This document shows, piece by piece, positions 5,181 to 13,069 of a DNA stretch of 23,948 nucleotides. Numbering within the stretch: position 1 is the stretch's first letter; every line of letters starts with the position of its first letter. Source of the stretch: Candidatus Kaiserbacteria bacterium. Its GTDB lineage: Bacteria > Patescibacteriota > Minisyncoccia > Phycocordibacterales > JABAAK01. The DNA is taken from positions 1 to 23,948 of the forward strand of contig JABABE010000107.1 of NCBI GenBank assembly GCA_014238395.1. Reading direction: 5' to 3'. The position numbers were made by a program, and so were the translations under genes. Under the pieces are notes generated by a model that worked only from the letters and a program-made list of their open reading frames with translations, did no database searches and was not told the DNA's origin.

Positions 5181-6092
5181 ATGATTTCTCTAACAGATAG
5201 AAAAATAGCGGATTTGGAACTCAAAGCAAATGACATACGGGTGTCTATCATAGAGTCATTAGCTGCTGCTGGATCTGGACATACAGCAGGGTCACTTGGT
5301 ATGGCGGACGTGTTTACAGTTTTGTATTTTGCTGTTATGAACCACGACCCAAAAAAACCAAACAAAGAAGATAGAGACAGACTGATTCTTTCAAATGGGC
5401 ACATAGCACCAGTACTATACAGCACGATGGCGCACGCCGGATATTTTCCTGTAAAAGAATTACTAACTCTACGAAAATTTGGATCACGGCTGCAAGGTCA
5501 TCCACACAGAACATCACTTCCAGGGCTTGAGACATCTTCTGGTCCGCTTGGTTCAGGCCTTTCGCAAGCAGTCGGTATGACAATAGCAGAAGAGATGGAT
5601 GCTGGCGAAATATCTAATAAGTTTTTTTATTGTTTACTCGGTGACGGTGAGCTAAACGAAGGTCAAAACTGGGAGGCTATTATGCTTGCAGGCAAAAAAA
5701 GATTGCACAATCTCATTGCTGTAGTTGATAGAAACAACATACAAATAGATGGAAACACAGAAGATATTATGCCACTTGAACCACTTAGAGAAAAGTTTTT
5801 GGCTTTTAATTGGCATGTGATAGAGATGGACGGGCATAACATGAGAGGTTTGTATCAAGCTTTTTTAGATGCTCAATCCGTAGCAGAAAAACCAATAGTT
5901 ATAATAGCTCACACAATACCAAGTAAAGGAGTTCTCTCTTTTCAAAGGGACTACAGATGGCACGGTGCACCACCAGGGAAAGGTCCAGAAGACAGGGTCA
6001 AAAAGGATAAACAAAAAGAAGTGGCTTTAAAAGAACTAAAGGAGGTTAGAGGAGAGATAGAAGAAAAAATAAAAAATTTAAACAAAGAATAA
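5181..6092 (+). CDS. Transketolase, N-terminal (thiamine diphosphate-binding) subunit
   Basis: First half of transketolase, which moves two-carbon ketol units between sugar phosphates in the non-oxidative pentose phosphate pathway. The 303 residues carry the pyrophosphate-binding domain: SGH (32-34), SNGH (71-74), GPLGSGLS (121-128) and the ThDP/Mg motif from GDGE (154-157) to NN (185-186). The protein ends after this domain; the pyrimidine-binding half is the next gene, starting one nucleotide after this stop. Split transketolases are known in archaea and some bacteria, so this is not a frameshift: both halves have complete domain ends and their own starts. Its start is fixed by the extended -10 box 7 nt upstream. 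Confidence 0.93.
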   Translation: MISLTDRKIADLELKANDIRVSIIESLAAAGSGHTAGSLGMADVFTVLYFAVMNHDPKKPNKEDRDRLILSNGHIAPVLYSTMAHAGYFPVKELLTLRKFGSRLQGHPHRTSLPGLETSSGPLGSGLSQAVGMTIAEEMDAGEISNKFFYCLLGDGELNEGQNWEAIMLAGKKRLHNLIAVVDRNNIQIDGNTEDIMPLEPLREKFLAFNWHVIEMDGHNMRGLYQAFLDAQSVAEKPIVIIAHTIPSKGVLSFQRDYRWHGAPPGKGPEDRVKKDKQKEVALKELKEVRGEIEEKIKNLNKE

Positions 6093-6093
6093 T

Positions 6094-7077
6094 ATGTTAA
6101 ATAAAGATTCACATTTTATAAAAGATATTTTTGCAAAAGAAATTAAAGAGGAGGCTACTAGAGTTGGTTATGGAAAAGGACTCTTGGAAGCTGGAGAAAA
6201 AAACAAAAACATAGTTGCACTGTGTGCTGATCTAACAGAAAGTACAAGCACACACTTGTTTGCAAAAAAGTTTCCACATCGGTTTGTTCAAGTCGGTATC
6301 ACAGAGCAGTCTATGGCATCTGTTGCATCTGGCATGGCAGCTATGGGTAAAGTACCTTTTTTCTCTTCTTATGCGATGTTTTCTCCAGGAAGAAACTGGG
6401 AGCAGATAAGAACAACTATTTGTTATAACGATGTAAATGCAAAAATAATCGGATCACACTCTGGTGTTTCCGTTGGTCCTGATGGCGCTACACATCAGGC
6501 ACTAGAAGACATCGCTATAACAAGAGTGATACCAAATATGACAGTCATTGTTCCGTCTGATTCAGAGGCAGCGAGAAAAGCTACTATAAAAGCAGCAGAG
6601 CACAATGGACCGGTATATATAAGGCTTGCAAGAGAAAAAACTCCTCTCATAACAACAGAGAAAACTCCTTTTGAGATAGGAAAAGCTTATCCTGTATGGG
6701 TTACAGAAAAGCCAGATGTCACTATTTTTTCTTGTGGCGACATTCTCTTTAATGTATTAAGAGTAGCAAAGACACTCACAGAAAAAAATAAAAAAGTTAC
6801 TGTGGTAAATGTACCAACAATAAAACCGTTAGACACAAAAACTATTATAGAGCACGCAAAAAACTCACAAAAAATCGTTACAGTAGAAGAACATCAAAGA
6901 AGTGGAGGGCTTGGTTCAGCGATATCTGAAGTTTTATCTGAGTCTTGTCCAAAACAAATTTTAAGACTAGGTGTCGATGATTCTTTTGGGGAATCAGGGA
7001 CACCAACAGAATTATTTAAACACCACGGCATTGATTATGATGGGATACTTGCTTCAGTAGAAAAATATATAAAATAA
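6094..7077 (+). CDS. Transketolase, C-terminal (pyrimidine-binding) subunit
   Basis: Second half of the split transketolase, 327 residues. It has the pyrimidine domain with the conserved Glu71 in GITEQ, which activates the thiamine ring, followed by GMAAMGKVPFF, the HSGVSVGPDGATHQ stretch, and the C-terminal transketolase domain with TVEEH and GGLGSA. It should assemble with the product of the preceding gene into a functional enzyme, because the active site lies between the two domains. One nucleotide separates the two genes, so they are surely cotranscribed. A 1-deoxyxylulose-5-phosphate synthase or a dehydrogenase E1 is less likely given the neighbours rpiB and rpe. Confidence 0.92.
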   Translation: MLNKDSHFIKDIFAKEIKEEATRVGYGKGLLEAGEKNKNIVALCADLTESTSTHLFAKKFPHRFVQVGITEQSMASVASGMAAMGKVPFFSSYAMFSPGRNWEQIRTTICYNDVNAKIIGSHSGVSVGPDGATHQALEDIAITRVIPNMTVIVPSDSEAARKATIKAAEHNGPVYIRLAREKTPLITTEKTPFEIGKAYPVWVTEKPDVTIFSCGDILFNVLRVAKTLTEKNKKVTVVNVPTIKPLDTKTIIEHAKNSQKIVTVEEHQRSGGLGSAISEVLSESCPKQILRLGVDDSFGESGTPTELFKHHGIDYDGILASVEKYIK

Positions 7078-7078
7078 A

Positions 7079-7342
7079 ATGGTTAACTTCGAAGAAAAAG
7101 TAACCAAAGTATCATTTATTTTATGTTTGATGGGGGCACTAAACCAAGGTGTCGCTGGTATAGGATATGCATTGAACGCAGAAGAATCGTTAGATTTTAT
7201 AAATTATTTATTTATTGATTTATTAGGAATTATTTTTCTAGCAGATATGTTTTATACACTTGTGTTTTTGTCAGCGTTATATCTCTTGTGGCACTGTTTT
7301 TCCCTAAGATACAAAAAAAACAGAAAAAGAAGAAGGGGTTAA
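7079..7342 (+). CDS. Small DUF378-like membrane protein
   Basis: An 87-residue protein with two hydrophobic segments (about 12-31 and 42-72, the second long enough for two short helices) and a strongly basic tail (RYKKNRKRRRG). The GALNQGVAGIGYAL stretch resembles the GxLNWGLVGLF signature of the DUF378 family of small membrane proteins. I rate that as likely but not certain. It starts one base after the transketolase stop and is the last gene of that operon. Its stop codon overlaps the stop codon of the convergent kinase gene by two bases, with no terminator between. Role unknown. Confidence 0.65.
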   Translation: MVNFEEKVTKVSFILCLMGALNQGVAGIGYALNAEESLDFINYLFIDLLGIIFLADMFYTLVFLSALYLLWHCFSLRYKKNRKRRRG

Positions 7343-8313
7343 ATCTCCTTTATATCGTAGTCACTTGGAGCTTCTGACAGCAACTCATCTATTCTTTTTT
7401 CAGATAATAGTCCTTCTTGAGCACCTATATACTGCACAACAGACCAAGAATTTATTGGAGCCCTTTTTAGGGACTCGACACTGCTCATACCTTTTAATAC
7501 ATAAGATGCAAATGTTGTCGAAAAAGCATCGCCGCACCCAGTTCGTTCTTTAGGATCTTCTCTGTCTGGATAAATGGGCATAAAATAAAATCTTCCATCT
7601 TCGTGCATATAAGCACCATTTGGACCATCTGTAATCAAAGTTATTTTTGGACCAAGTGCCGCTATACCTGATAGTAATTTTTTAACATCTCTTTCTTTTG
7701 TATTTAAAATCAATTGTGATTCTTCTACATTACATATAAAAATATCAGTTCTTTTGTATATATCTTTTAACTTATCCTTACCAAATTTAATCTGGAATGT
7801 ACCAGGCTGAAAGACTACAGTTAGATTTTTATGTTTTTCTATTTCCTTTGTAAGGTCGTAGTGTATACTCTCTCCACTCTCCCCAATAGATGAGATGTAA
7901 AGCATTTCTACTCCATCTGGCACAGAAAGATTTTCATATGTAAAATTTTCATGTCGGATAAGTATGGTTCTTTCACCCTTGTGAGTAAGAACATAATGAT
8001 AGTTTGTACTCTTGCCGATTTGTTTCTCTGCGTTGGATACGTCGACACCATCTTTTTTAAGAACTTCAAGACAACTGTGACCAGCATCGTCGTCACCAAC
8101 TCTTGTGATGATCCCGGATTTTATTCCAAGTCTGGATGCACTTACAGCAGCATTACCAACATTCCCGACACCAAAGATTTTTGTGGACTTATGAAAAGGT
8201 ATTTTTCTACCCCAAGGTATTTCTAATTTACCATTTGATATTTCTACATTTTCTAATTCTATGAAATCATCAACAGTGATATCTCCCACAGCAAGTAACT
8301 TAAAATTATTCAT
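7339..8313 (-). CDS. PfkB-family carbohydrate or nucleoside kinase
   Basis: A 324-residue ribokinase-fold kinase that transfers phosphate from ATP to a sugar or nucleoside. It shows the N-terminal GDITVD (10-15), the substrate-binding GVGNVGNAA (48-56), RLG and RVGDDDAG (71-78), the Mg-associated NVEE (195-198), and the anion-hole motif RTGCGDAF (257-264) with Asp262 as likely base. The usual GAGD is GCGD here. The substrate cannot be fixed from sequence; ribokinase, adenosine kinase and sugar kinase subfamilies all remain possible. The neighbouring pentose phosphate genes make a ribose or nucleoside substrate attractive. It is divergent from the dehydrogenase at 8335, with only 21 nt between the two start codons. 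Confidence 0.88.
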   Translation of the reverse strand: MNNFKLLAVGDITVDDFIELENVEISNGKLEIPWGRKIPFHKSTKIFGVGNVGNAAVSASRLGIKSGIITRVGDDDAGHSCLEVLKKDGVDVSNAEKQIGKSTNYHYVLTHKGERTILIRHENFTYENLSVPDGVEMLYISSIGESGESIHYDLTKEIEKHKNLTVVFQPGTFQIKFGKDKLKDIYKRTDIFICNVEESQLILNTKERDVKKLLSGIAALGPKITLITDGPNGAYMHEDGRFYFMPIYPDREDPKERTGCGDAFSTTFASYVLKGMSSVESLKRAPINSWSVVQYIGAQEGLLSEKRIDELLSEAPSDYDIKEI

Positions 8314-8320
8314 TAAATAT

Positions 8321-8328
8321 ATTATAAT
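8321..8328. promoter_or_regulatory. Shared symmetrical -10 element of a divergent gene pair
   Basis: ATTATAAT is self-complementary. Read on the plus strand it gives TATAAT (8323-8328), 6 nt before the dehydrogenase ATG. Read on the minus strand it gives TATAAT (8326-8321), 7 nt before the kinase ATG. The whole gap between the two start codons is 21 nt, so both promoters must use this element. Confidence 0.75.
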
Positions 8329-8334
8329 ACATTA

Positions 8335-9300
8335 ATGGCAAAGATTTTTGTAACACGATCAATTTTAAGTGATGGAATAAAAATGCTTGAGGAAGCTGGG
8401 CATGAGGTTGTGGTTAGTGAAAAAAAAGGGGATTTAACCAAATCTGAGTTAATAAAAGAATTGCAAAAAACTAATTATGACGCTGTGATAACATTGCTAA
8501 CAAATAAAATTGATGAAGAAGTTTTAAATGCATCTAACACTGTTAAAATTTTTGCAAATTATGCTGTGGGATATGACAACATAGACACAGAGAAGGCAAA
8601 AGAAAAAAACATATTTATTTCAAATACACCAAATGTTTTAACTGAAAGTGTGGCTGAACACGCAGTAGCGATGATAATGGCACTTGCTTCTAGATTAAAG
8701 GAAGCTGATATTTTTACCACAAAAGGTAAATACAAAGGTTGGGATCCAAAATTGTTTTTGGGAGTAGAGTTGTGTGGTAAGACGATAGGCATATTAGGTG
8801 CTGGGAGAATAGGCACAAGAGTCGCAGAAATACTCATAAATGCTTTTGGTATGAAATGTATCTATTACGATAAATTTAAAAATGAAAAATTAGACAGTAT
8901 GGGTTCTGTACAATATCAATCACCTAACGATTTGATTAGTGAATCTGATGTCATATCTATACATATGCCTTTGTCTGACGCCACACACCATTTTTTTAAT
9001 TTAAACAGACTTTCAAAAACTAAACACGGAGCTATTTTGGTAAATACATCACGAGGGCCTCTTATAAAAGAGAGTGATTTAATTAAGTTGTTAGAGGAAG
9101 AAAGACTAAGTGGCGTCGGGCTTGACGTTTTTGAGAATGAGCCAGAATTCAACAAAAAATTAAAGAAATTTGAAAGAGTGCTCCTGACACCGCACATTGC
9201 ATCTGCTAGCGTGGAAGCTCGTGGAAATATGTCTATTTTGTGTGCCGAAAATATTCTCGCAGTTTTATCTGGCAAAACTCCAAAAAACCAAATAGTGTAA
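8335..9300 (+). CDS. D-isomer-specific 2-hydroxyacid dehydrogenase
   Basis: Interconverts a 2-oxoacid and a D-2-hydroxyacid with NAD(H). Its 321 residues have the family layout: a flavodoxin-like substrate domain, the Rossmann motif GAGRIG (155-160), an acidic residue at the end of the second strand (YYDKF, Asp179) that favours NAD, and the catalytic triad Arg240 (NTSRGP), Glu269 (DVFENEP) and His287 (LTPHIAS). It most resembles the glyoxylate/hydroxypyruvate reductase and D-lactate dehydrogenase branches, but the substrate cannot be settled here. In a fermentative reduced-genome bacterium it may regenerate NAD. It shares a promoter element with the divergent kinase. Confidence 0.9.
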   Translation: MAKIFVTRSILSDGIKMLEEAGHEVVVSEKKGDLTKSELIKELQKTNYDAVITLLTNKIDEEVLNASNTVKIFANYAVGYDNIDTEKAKEKNIFISNTPNVLTESVAEHAVAMIMALASRLKEADIFTTKGKYKGWDPKLFLGVELCGKTIGILGAGRIGTRVAEILINAFGMKCIYYDKFKNEKLDSMGSVQYQSPNDLISESDVISIHMPLSDATHHFFNLNRLSKTKHGAILVNTSRGPLIKESDLIKLLEEERLSGVGLDVFENEPEFNKKLKKFERVLLTPHIASASVEARGNMSILCAENILAVLSGKTPKNQIV

Positions 9301-9317
9301 AGATACAGACTATATGT

Positions 9318-9323
9318 TAATAT
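9318..9323 (+). promoter_or_regulatory. -10 box 7 nt before rplY
   Basis: TAATAT followed by seven bases and the ATG at 9331. The preceding ATACAGACT (9303-9311) also occurs upstream of rpmE (11744-11752), another ribosomal protein gene. Confidence 0.45.
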
Positions 9324-9330
9324 ATCCACT

Positions 9331-9978
9331 ATGGAATTAAAATTTGAAAAAAGAATACTATTCAAAAAAAATACAAACAAGCTAAAGAAGGAAAACAAAA
9401 TCCCAGTTGTTTGTTATGGAGGAGGTCAAAAAAACATCTCACTTCAAATTGATGCAACAGAATTTAAAAAAGTTTTGAAATCTGAGGATCCAGTTGTGGA
9501 CGCCTGCGGTGAAATCAATGGTAAAAAATTATTAATACAAGAAATATCAAGAGACATCCTTTCTCGTGACCCAGTGCACATAGACTTTTTATTCGTGGAC
9601 GAACGACATGAAGTTGAGCACGGTGTACCAGTGGAATTATCAGGAGAGGCACCAGCTGTGAAAGAGAAGGACGGAGTTGTTGATTTCGTAAAAAGAGAAA
9701 TTGAAATAAAATCATTACCACAAAACATACCTCAACATATTACAGTTGATATATCTGTATTGGCAGAGATAGGTGACCGTATAACAATCGCTGATCTTGT
9801 CATTTCAAAAGATATAACGATATTAGACAGTAAAGATGAAGTTGTTGTTTCTATAGTGGCTCAAGCAGAGGAGATAGAAGAAGAACCTGGTGAAATTGAC
9901 TTTGACTCTATTGCAGTTGAAGAAAAAGGAAAGAAACCAAAGGAAGAAGACGAAGAAACTGAAGAAAAAGACAAGTAA
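9331..9978 (+). CDS. rplY: Ribosomal protein bL25 (CTC/TL5 type)
   Basis: Binds 5S rRNA in the large ribosomal subunit. The 215-residue protein is the long, two-domain form. The N-terminal L25 domain (about 1-95) has KLKKENKIPVVCYGGG and the ISRDILSRDPVHIDFLFV core; the C-terminal beta domain (about 98-185) has VPVELSGEAPAVKEKDGVVD and VDISVLAEIGDRITIADLVI. A strongly acidic Glu-rich tail follows from about 185 to the end, as in many CTC proteins. It has its own -10 box 7 nt upstream, so it is probably its own transcription unit rather than part of an operon with the dehydrogenase. Confidence 0.93.
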   Translation: MELKFEKRILFKKNTNKLKKENKIPVVCYGGGQKNISLQIDATEFKKVLKSEDPVVDACGEINGKKLLIQEISRDILSRDPVHIDFLFVDERHEVEHGVPVELSGEAPAVKEKDGVVDFVKREIEIKSLPQNIPQHITVDISVLAEIGDRITIADLVISKDITILDSKDEVVVSIVAQAEEIEEEPGEIDFDSIAVEEKGKKPKEEDEETEEKDK

Positions 9979-10019
9979 ATTTAACAAAAAAACACCCTTG
10001 CGGCACAGGTATAGTAGAA

Positions 10020-10025
10020 TATACA
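10020..10025 (+). promoter_or_regulatory. -10 box 7 nt before the transglycosylase gene
   Basis: TATACA followed by seven bases and the ATG at 10033. A TATAGT just upstream (10010-10015) is an alternative. Confidence 0.45.
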
Positions 10026-10032
10026 TAATTAT

Positions 10033-11742
10033 ATGAGAATCACAGAGAACTTTTTCTATTTTTTGTCACTTGTGGCAGTATTTCTATTTATACTTCTTGT
10101 TTCAAAGACATATTCTATAGATTGCACAACAGATCCGAGCGGCTCAAAAAATGAGCTTGAAAGACAGATAAAACTTTGCCAAGAGGAGATAGAAGAAGAG
10201 AAAAAAACATTGCAAAAAACACAAGTAGAAAGAACTACCACTGAAGCACAGATACAACTCATAAACCACAATCTTTCAAAAAAACAACAAGAAATAAGAA
10301 AAAAAGATATATTGATATACGGACTTAGTAAAAATATAAATACAGAATCAGACAGAATTAAAGAATTGCAAAAAAAACTGCAAACCTATATATATGCTTT
10401 TGAGATTTTGATGAGGAAAAGCAATGAGAGTGAAAACTACGATATAGTAGATTTGTTGGTAAACGAAAATACAATAACAGAATTTTTTTCAAAAACATTC
10501 CAGCATTATCAAATACAAAATGAAATTAAAACTCTTGTAAATGAGATTGAGTGGATTAAAAAGAGAATTAATTTTGCCATTGAGGACTTGGATGATCAAA
10601 AATCACAAGAAGAAACCATAAGAATACAAAAAAAAATAGAAAAGCAAGAGATAGACACTGCCAAAAAAGTAAAAAAAAATATATTAACACAACAGTTAAG
10701 CCAAGAAGACAAAATTACATCTTCGATAGAGAGTAAGGAAAAACAAATACGAAAGATAAAAAACAGTATTTTTGAACTTTTGGGTATTAGTGGCGAGATT
10801 ACTTTTGCAAAAGCAGTCGAATATGCTGTATATGCAGAAGAGTTGACTGGAGTAGATGCTGCATTTCTGTTAGGTCTATTTAAACAAGAAACAAACATAG
10901 GTAAAAATGTTGGAACAGCATCTTATAAAGTGTCAATGAAGTCATCAAGGGATACTCCAGCATTTTTTGCTATAACAGACAGTCTCGGTATAGATAGAAA
11001 TGACATCAAGGTGTCTGCAAGACAAACCGGCGGATGGGGTGGTGCTATGGGTCCGGCACAGTTTATACCTTATACATGGTCTGGCTACGGAGGTTTTGTA
11101 AAAACAGATAAAAGTATTTGCTCAGACATAATAATCTCCAAGACGAGCAGGATAACAATAGGCTCTTCTGGTGAAGATGTCCGTAGACTACAAAAATTTT
11201 TGAATTCAAACGGTTTCACCATAGCGTCTTCTGGACCAGGTTCAAAAGGAAGAGAAACAAATGTATTTGGTGGAAAGACCTCGAATGCATTAAAGAAATT
11301 TCAAAATCAATACAAAAATCTGCTTTTAACATCAAGAGCTGATTACAACTCCATAGGAGAAGCTGGACCTAAAACTGCAGCATTGATAAACAATATACCG
11401 TGCGAAAAAGAAATAGAGAAAAAAGGCAGTGGGTGGAAATATGATAAATCAAAAGACAGGATTAGAAAAGTACTTCAAACAGACAGCATATCAAATCCGT
11501 GGAATACGCTACACGCTTTTACTGCATCGGCATTATTTCTAAAAGACCTAGGAGCAGCGTCTAATTCGAAAAATGCAGAATACTGCGCAGCATTGAAATA
11601 TTTCCAAGGTCCAGCAAACGGATGTCGTGCCAGAAGAAGTTATAACACTCATTATCCAAAAGCAGTTTTAAGTCACACTTCGTGTTTTAGATCTAAAATT
11701 GATTTTATTCAAGGTAAAACCCAGTCACATAACCCTTGCTAG
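10033..11742 (+). CDS. Secreted coiled-coil lytic transglycosylase with inserted peptidoglycan-binding domain
   Basis: A predicted cell-wall enzyme of 569 residues that cleaves peptidoglycan glycan strands. Order of parts: an N-terminal signal or anchor helix (7-24), then an EnvC-like coiled coil (about 36-245), then a lysozyme-like fold of the MltB type. Its likely catalytic Glu286 lies in LFKQETNIG, and the MltB-like GAMGPAQFIPYTW is at 337-349. A peptidoglycan-binding-1 domain (about 377-452, with VRRLQKFLNSNGF and ALKKFQNQY) follows, and then the rest of the transglycosylase fold (NPWNTLHAFTASALFLKDLGA at 488-508, YFQGPANGC, YP..VL). So the binding domain appears to be inserted into the catalytic domain. 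It may act in cell-wall remodelling or septation. Substrate details are inferred. Confidence 0.82.
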   Translation: MRITENFFYFLSLVAVFLFILLVSKTYSIDCTTDPSGSKNELERQIKLCQEEIEEEKKTLQKTQVERTTTEAQIQLINHNLSKKQQEIRKKDILIYGLSKNINTESDRIKELQKKLQTYIYAFEILMRKSNESENYDIVDLLVNENTITEFFSKTFQHYQIQNEIKTLVNEIEWIKKRINFAIEDLDDQKSQEETIRIQKKIEKQEIDTAKKVKKNILTQQLSQEDKITSSIESKEKQIRKIKNSIFELLGISGEITFAKAVEYAVYAEELTGVDAAFLLGLFKQETNIGKNVGTASYKVSMKSSRDTPAFFAITDSLGIDRNDIKVSARQTGGWGGAMGPAQFIPYTWSGYGGFVKTDKSICSDIIISKTSRITIGSSGEDVRRLQKFLNSNGFTIASSGPGSKGRETNVFGGKTSNALKKFQNQYKNLLLTSRADYNSIGEAGPKTAALINNIPCEKEIEKKGSGWKYDKSKDRIRKVLQTDSISNPWNTLHAFTASALFLKDLGAASNSKNAEYCAALKYFQGPANGCRARRSYNTHYPKAVLSHTSCFRSKIDFIQGKTQSHNPC

Positions 11743-11762
11743 TAAATACAGACTTTTTTTGT

Positions 11763-11768
11763 TACAAT
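11763..11768 (+). promoter_or_regulatory. -10 box 6 nt before rpmE
   Basis: TACAAT followed by six bases and the ATG at 11775. A T-run precedes it. Confidence 0.5.
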
Positions 11769-11774
11769 TAATCA

Positions 11775-12044
11775 ATGGATAAAAAAGATAAAAAACAAAA
11801 AGATACAAAAGACGAGAATGTTTTGAACAATGTTATATTTCGTGATGTAGAAGCTGGAGCCGAATTTTTTAGCACATCTACTCTCTCAAGCAAAACTACA
11901 GAAGAACACAACGGAAAACAATACTATGTTATAAATATTGAAGTAAGTTCAGCTTCACACCCATTTTTCACAGGAGAAGAGAGGATTATAGATACAGCAG
12001 GAAGGGTAGAAAAATTCAACAGAAGGTTAAAAGCTAATAAATAA
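11775..12044 (+). CDS. rpmE: Ribosomal protein bL31, zinc-free type
   Basis: Large-subunit protein that bridges to the small subunit. The 89 residues end in the family signature SHPFFTGEERIIDTAGRVEK. The Cys residues of the zinc-binding form (CSxCHPF and an upstream CxC) are absent: the sequence reads SSASHPF, and the protein contains no Cys at all. This is the C-minus class. The N-terminus has an unusual Lys/Asp-rich extension of about 15 residues before the conserved part. It has its own -10 box 6 nt upstream. prfA follows after 20 nt, a common neighbour of L31 in bacteria. Confidence 0.93.
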   Translation: MDKKDKKQKDTKDENVLNNVIFRDVEAGAEFFSTSTLSSKTTEEHNGKQYYVINIEVSSASHPFFTGEERIIDTAGRVEKFNRRLKANK

Positions 12045-12064
12045 CTATAAGTTATTTTTAATAT

Positions 12065-13030
12065 ATGGAAGATTCTCTTTTAAAAGAATTTAAAAACAAT
12101 TATAAAACTGCATTTTTAGCAGATCAGTATGAAAAAGCAAAAAAGGAATTAGATGAGGCAATAAAAATCGGCGAGGATGAAAGTATGAAAGAGTTAATAG
12201 AAGATGAACTTAAAATCATCAACAGTCGACTTTCTGAATTAGAAAAACAGATGAACAATATTTTGGAAGGGCAAAAAGTAGAAGAAAAACAAAGTAAAGA
12301 AATAATACTTGAAATAAGAGCAGGTGCTGGTGGGGATGAGGCGTCTATATTTGCAAGAGACTTATCAAGAATGTATGAACTTTTTTCTGAATCTATTGGA
12401 TATTCATTCAAAAAAATAAATATATCTAAAAATAATGTTGATGGGTACAAGGAAGCATCTTTTCTTGTAAAAGGAGACGAAGTGTACGACAAACTTAGAT
12501 ATGAGACAGGTGTGCACAGGATACAGAGGATACCAGTGACAGAAAAATCTGGAAGAATTCATACATCAACAGCTTCCGTGGCAGTTTTGCCGATAAGAAA
12601 AAAAATTAATGTCGAAATTAACCCAAGAGATATTAAAGTTGATTTTTCAAGATCTGGTGGCTCCGGTGGACAGAATGTAAATAAAGTAGAAACTGCAGTC
12701 AGACTCATACACATACCAACAGGTATAGAGGTCAGATGTACTGAGGAGAGAACTCAACAAAAAAATAGAGATCTGGCTATGCAAATACTTCAAGCAAATT
12801 TACAAGAAAAAAAAGAGATTGAAGCACAAAAGAAAAGTGCGTCTATTAGAAAAAATCAAATAGGGACAGCAGACAGATCAGAAAAGATAAGAACATATAA
12901 TGTTATGCAAGATAGGATAACTGACCACAGAATTAAAAAAAGTTGGTTTGGATATGAGAAAATCGTCATAGAAGGTAATATAAATGAAATCCTTGAGGGA
13001 CTAAAGAAGCATATCGAAGAAGAAGAGTAA
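12065..13030 (+). CDS. prfA: Peptide chain release factor 1
   Basis: Reads UAA and UAG stop codons and triggers peptide release. The 321-residue protein has the recognition tripeptide Pro157-Val-Thr159 of RF1 (RF2 would have SPF) and the GGQ catalytic motif at 201-203 in SGGSGGQNVNKVET. It is about 35-40 residues shorter than typical RF1, mainly in the N-terminal domain. The conserved RAGAGGDEASIFARDL (85-100) and TGVHRIQRIP are intact. Because some genes here end in TGA, an RF2 is expected elsewhere in the genome. It follows rpmE after 20 nt. No strong promoter or Shine-Dalgarno sequence is seen directly upstream. Confidence 0.95.
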   Translation: MEDSLLKEFKNNYKTAFLADQYEKAKKELDEAIKIGEDESMKELIEDELKIINSRLSELEKQMNNILEGQKVEEKQSKEIILEIRAGAGGDEASIFARDLSRMYELFSESIGYSFKKINISKNNVDGYKEASFLVKGDEVYDKLRYETGVHRIQRIPVTEKSGRIHTSTASVAVLPIRKKINVEINPRDIKVDFSRSGGSGGQNVNKVETAVRLIHIPTGIEVRCTEERTQQKNRDLAMQILQANLQEKKEIEAQKKSASIRKNQIGTADRSEKIRTYNVMQDRITDHRIKKSWFGYEKIVIEGNINEILEGLKKHIEEEE

Positions 13031-13058
13031 AATTGCACACTGTTTCTCTATGTGTTAG

Positions 13059-13064
13059 TATTAT
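13059..13064 (+). promoter_or_regulatory. -10 box 5 nt before rpsB
   Basis: TATTAT followed by five bases and the ATG at 13070. The 39 nt between prfA and rpsB contain no terminator hairpin. Confidence 0.5.
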
Positions 13065-13069
13065 AAAAT

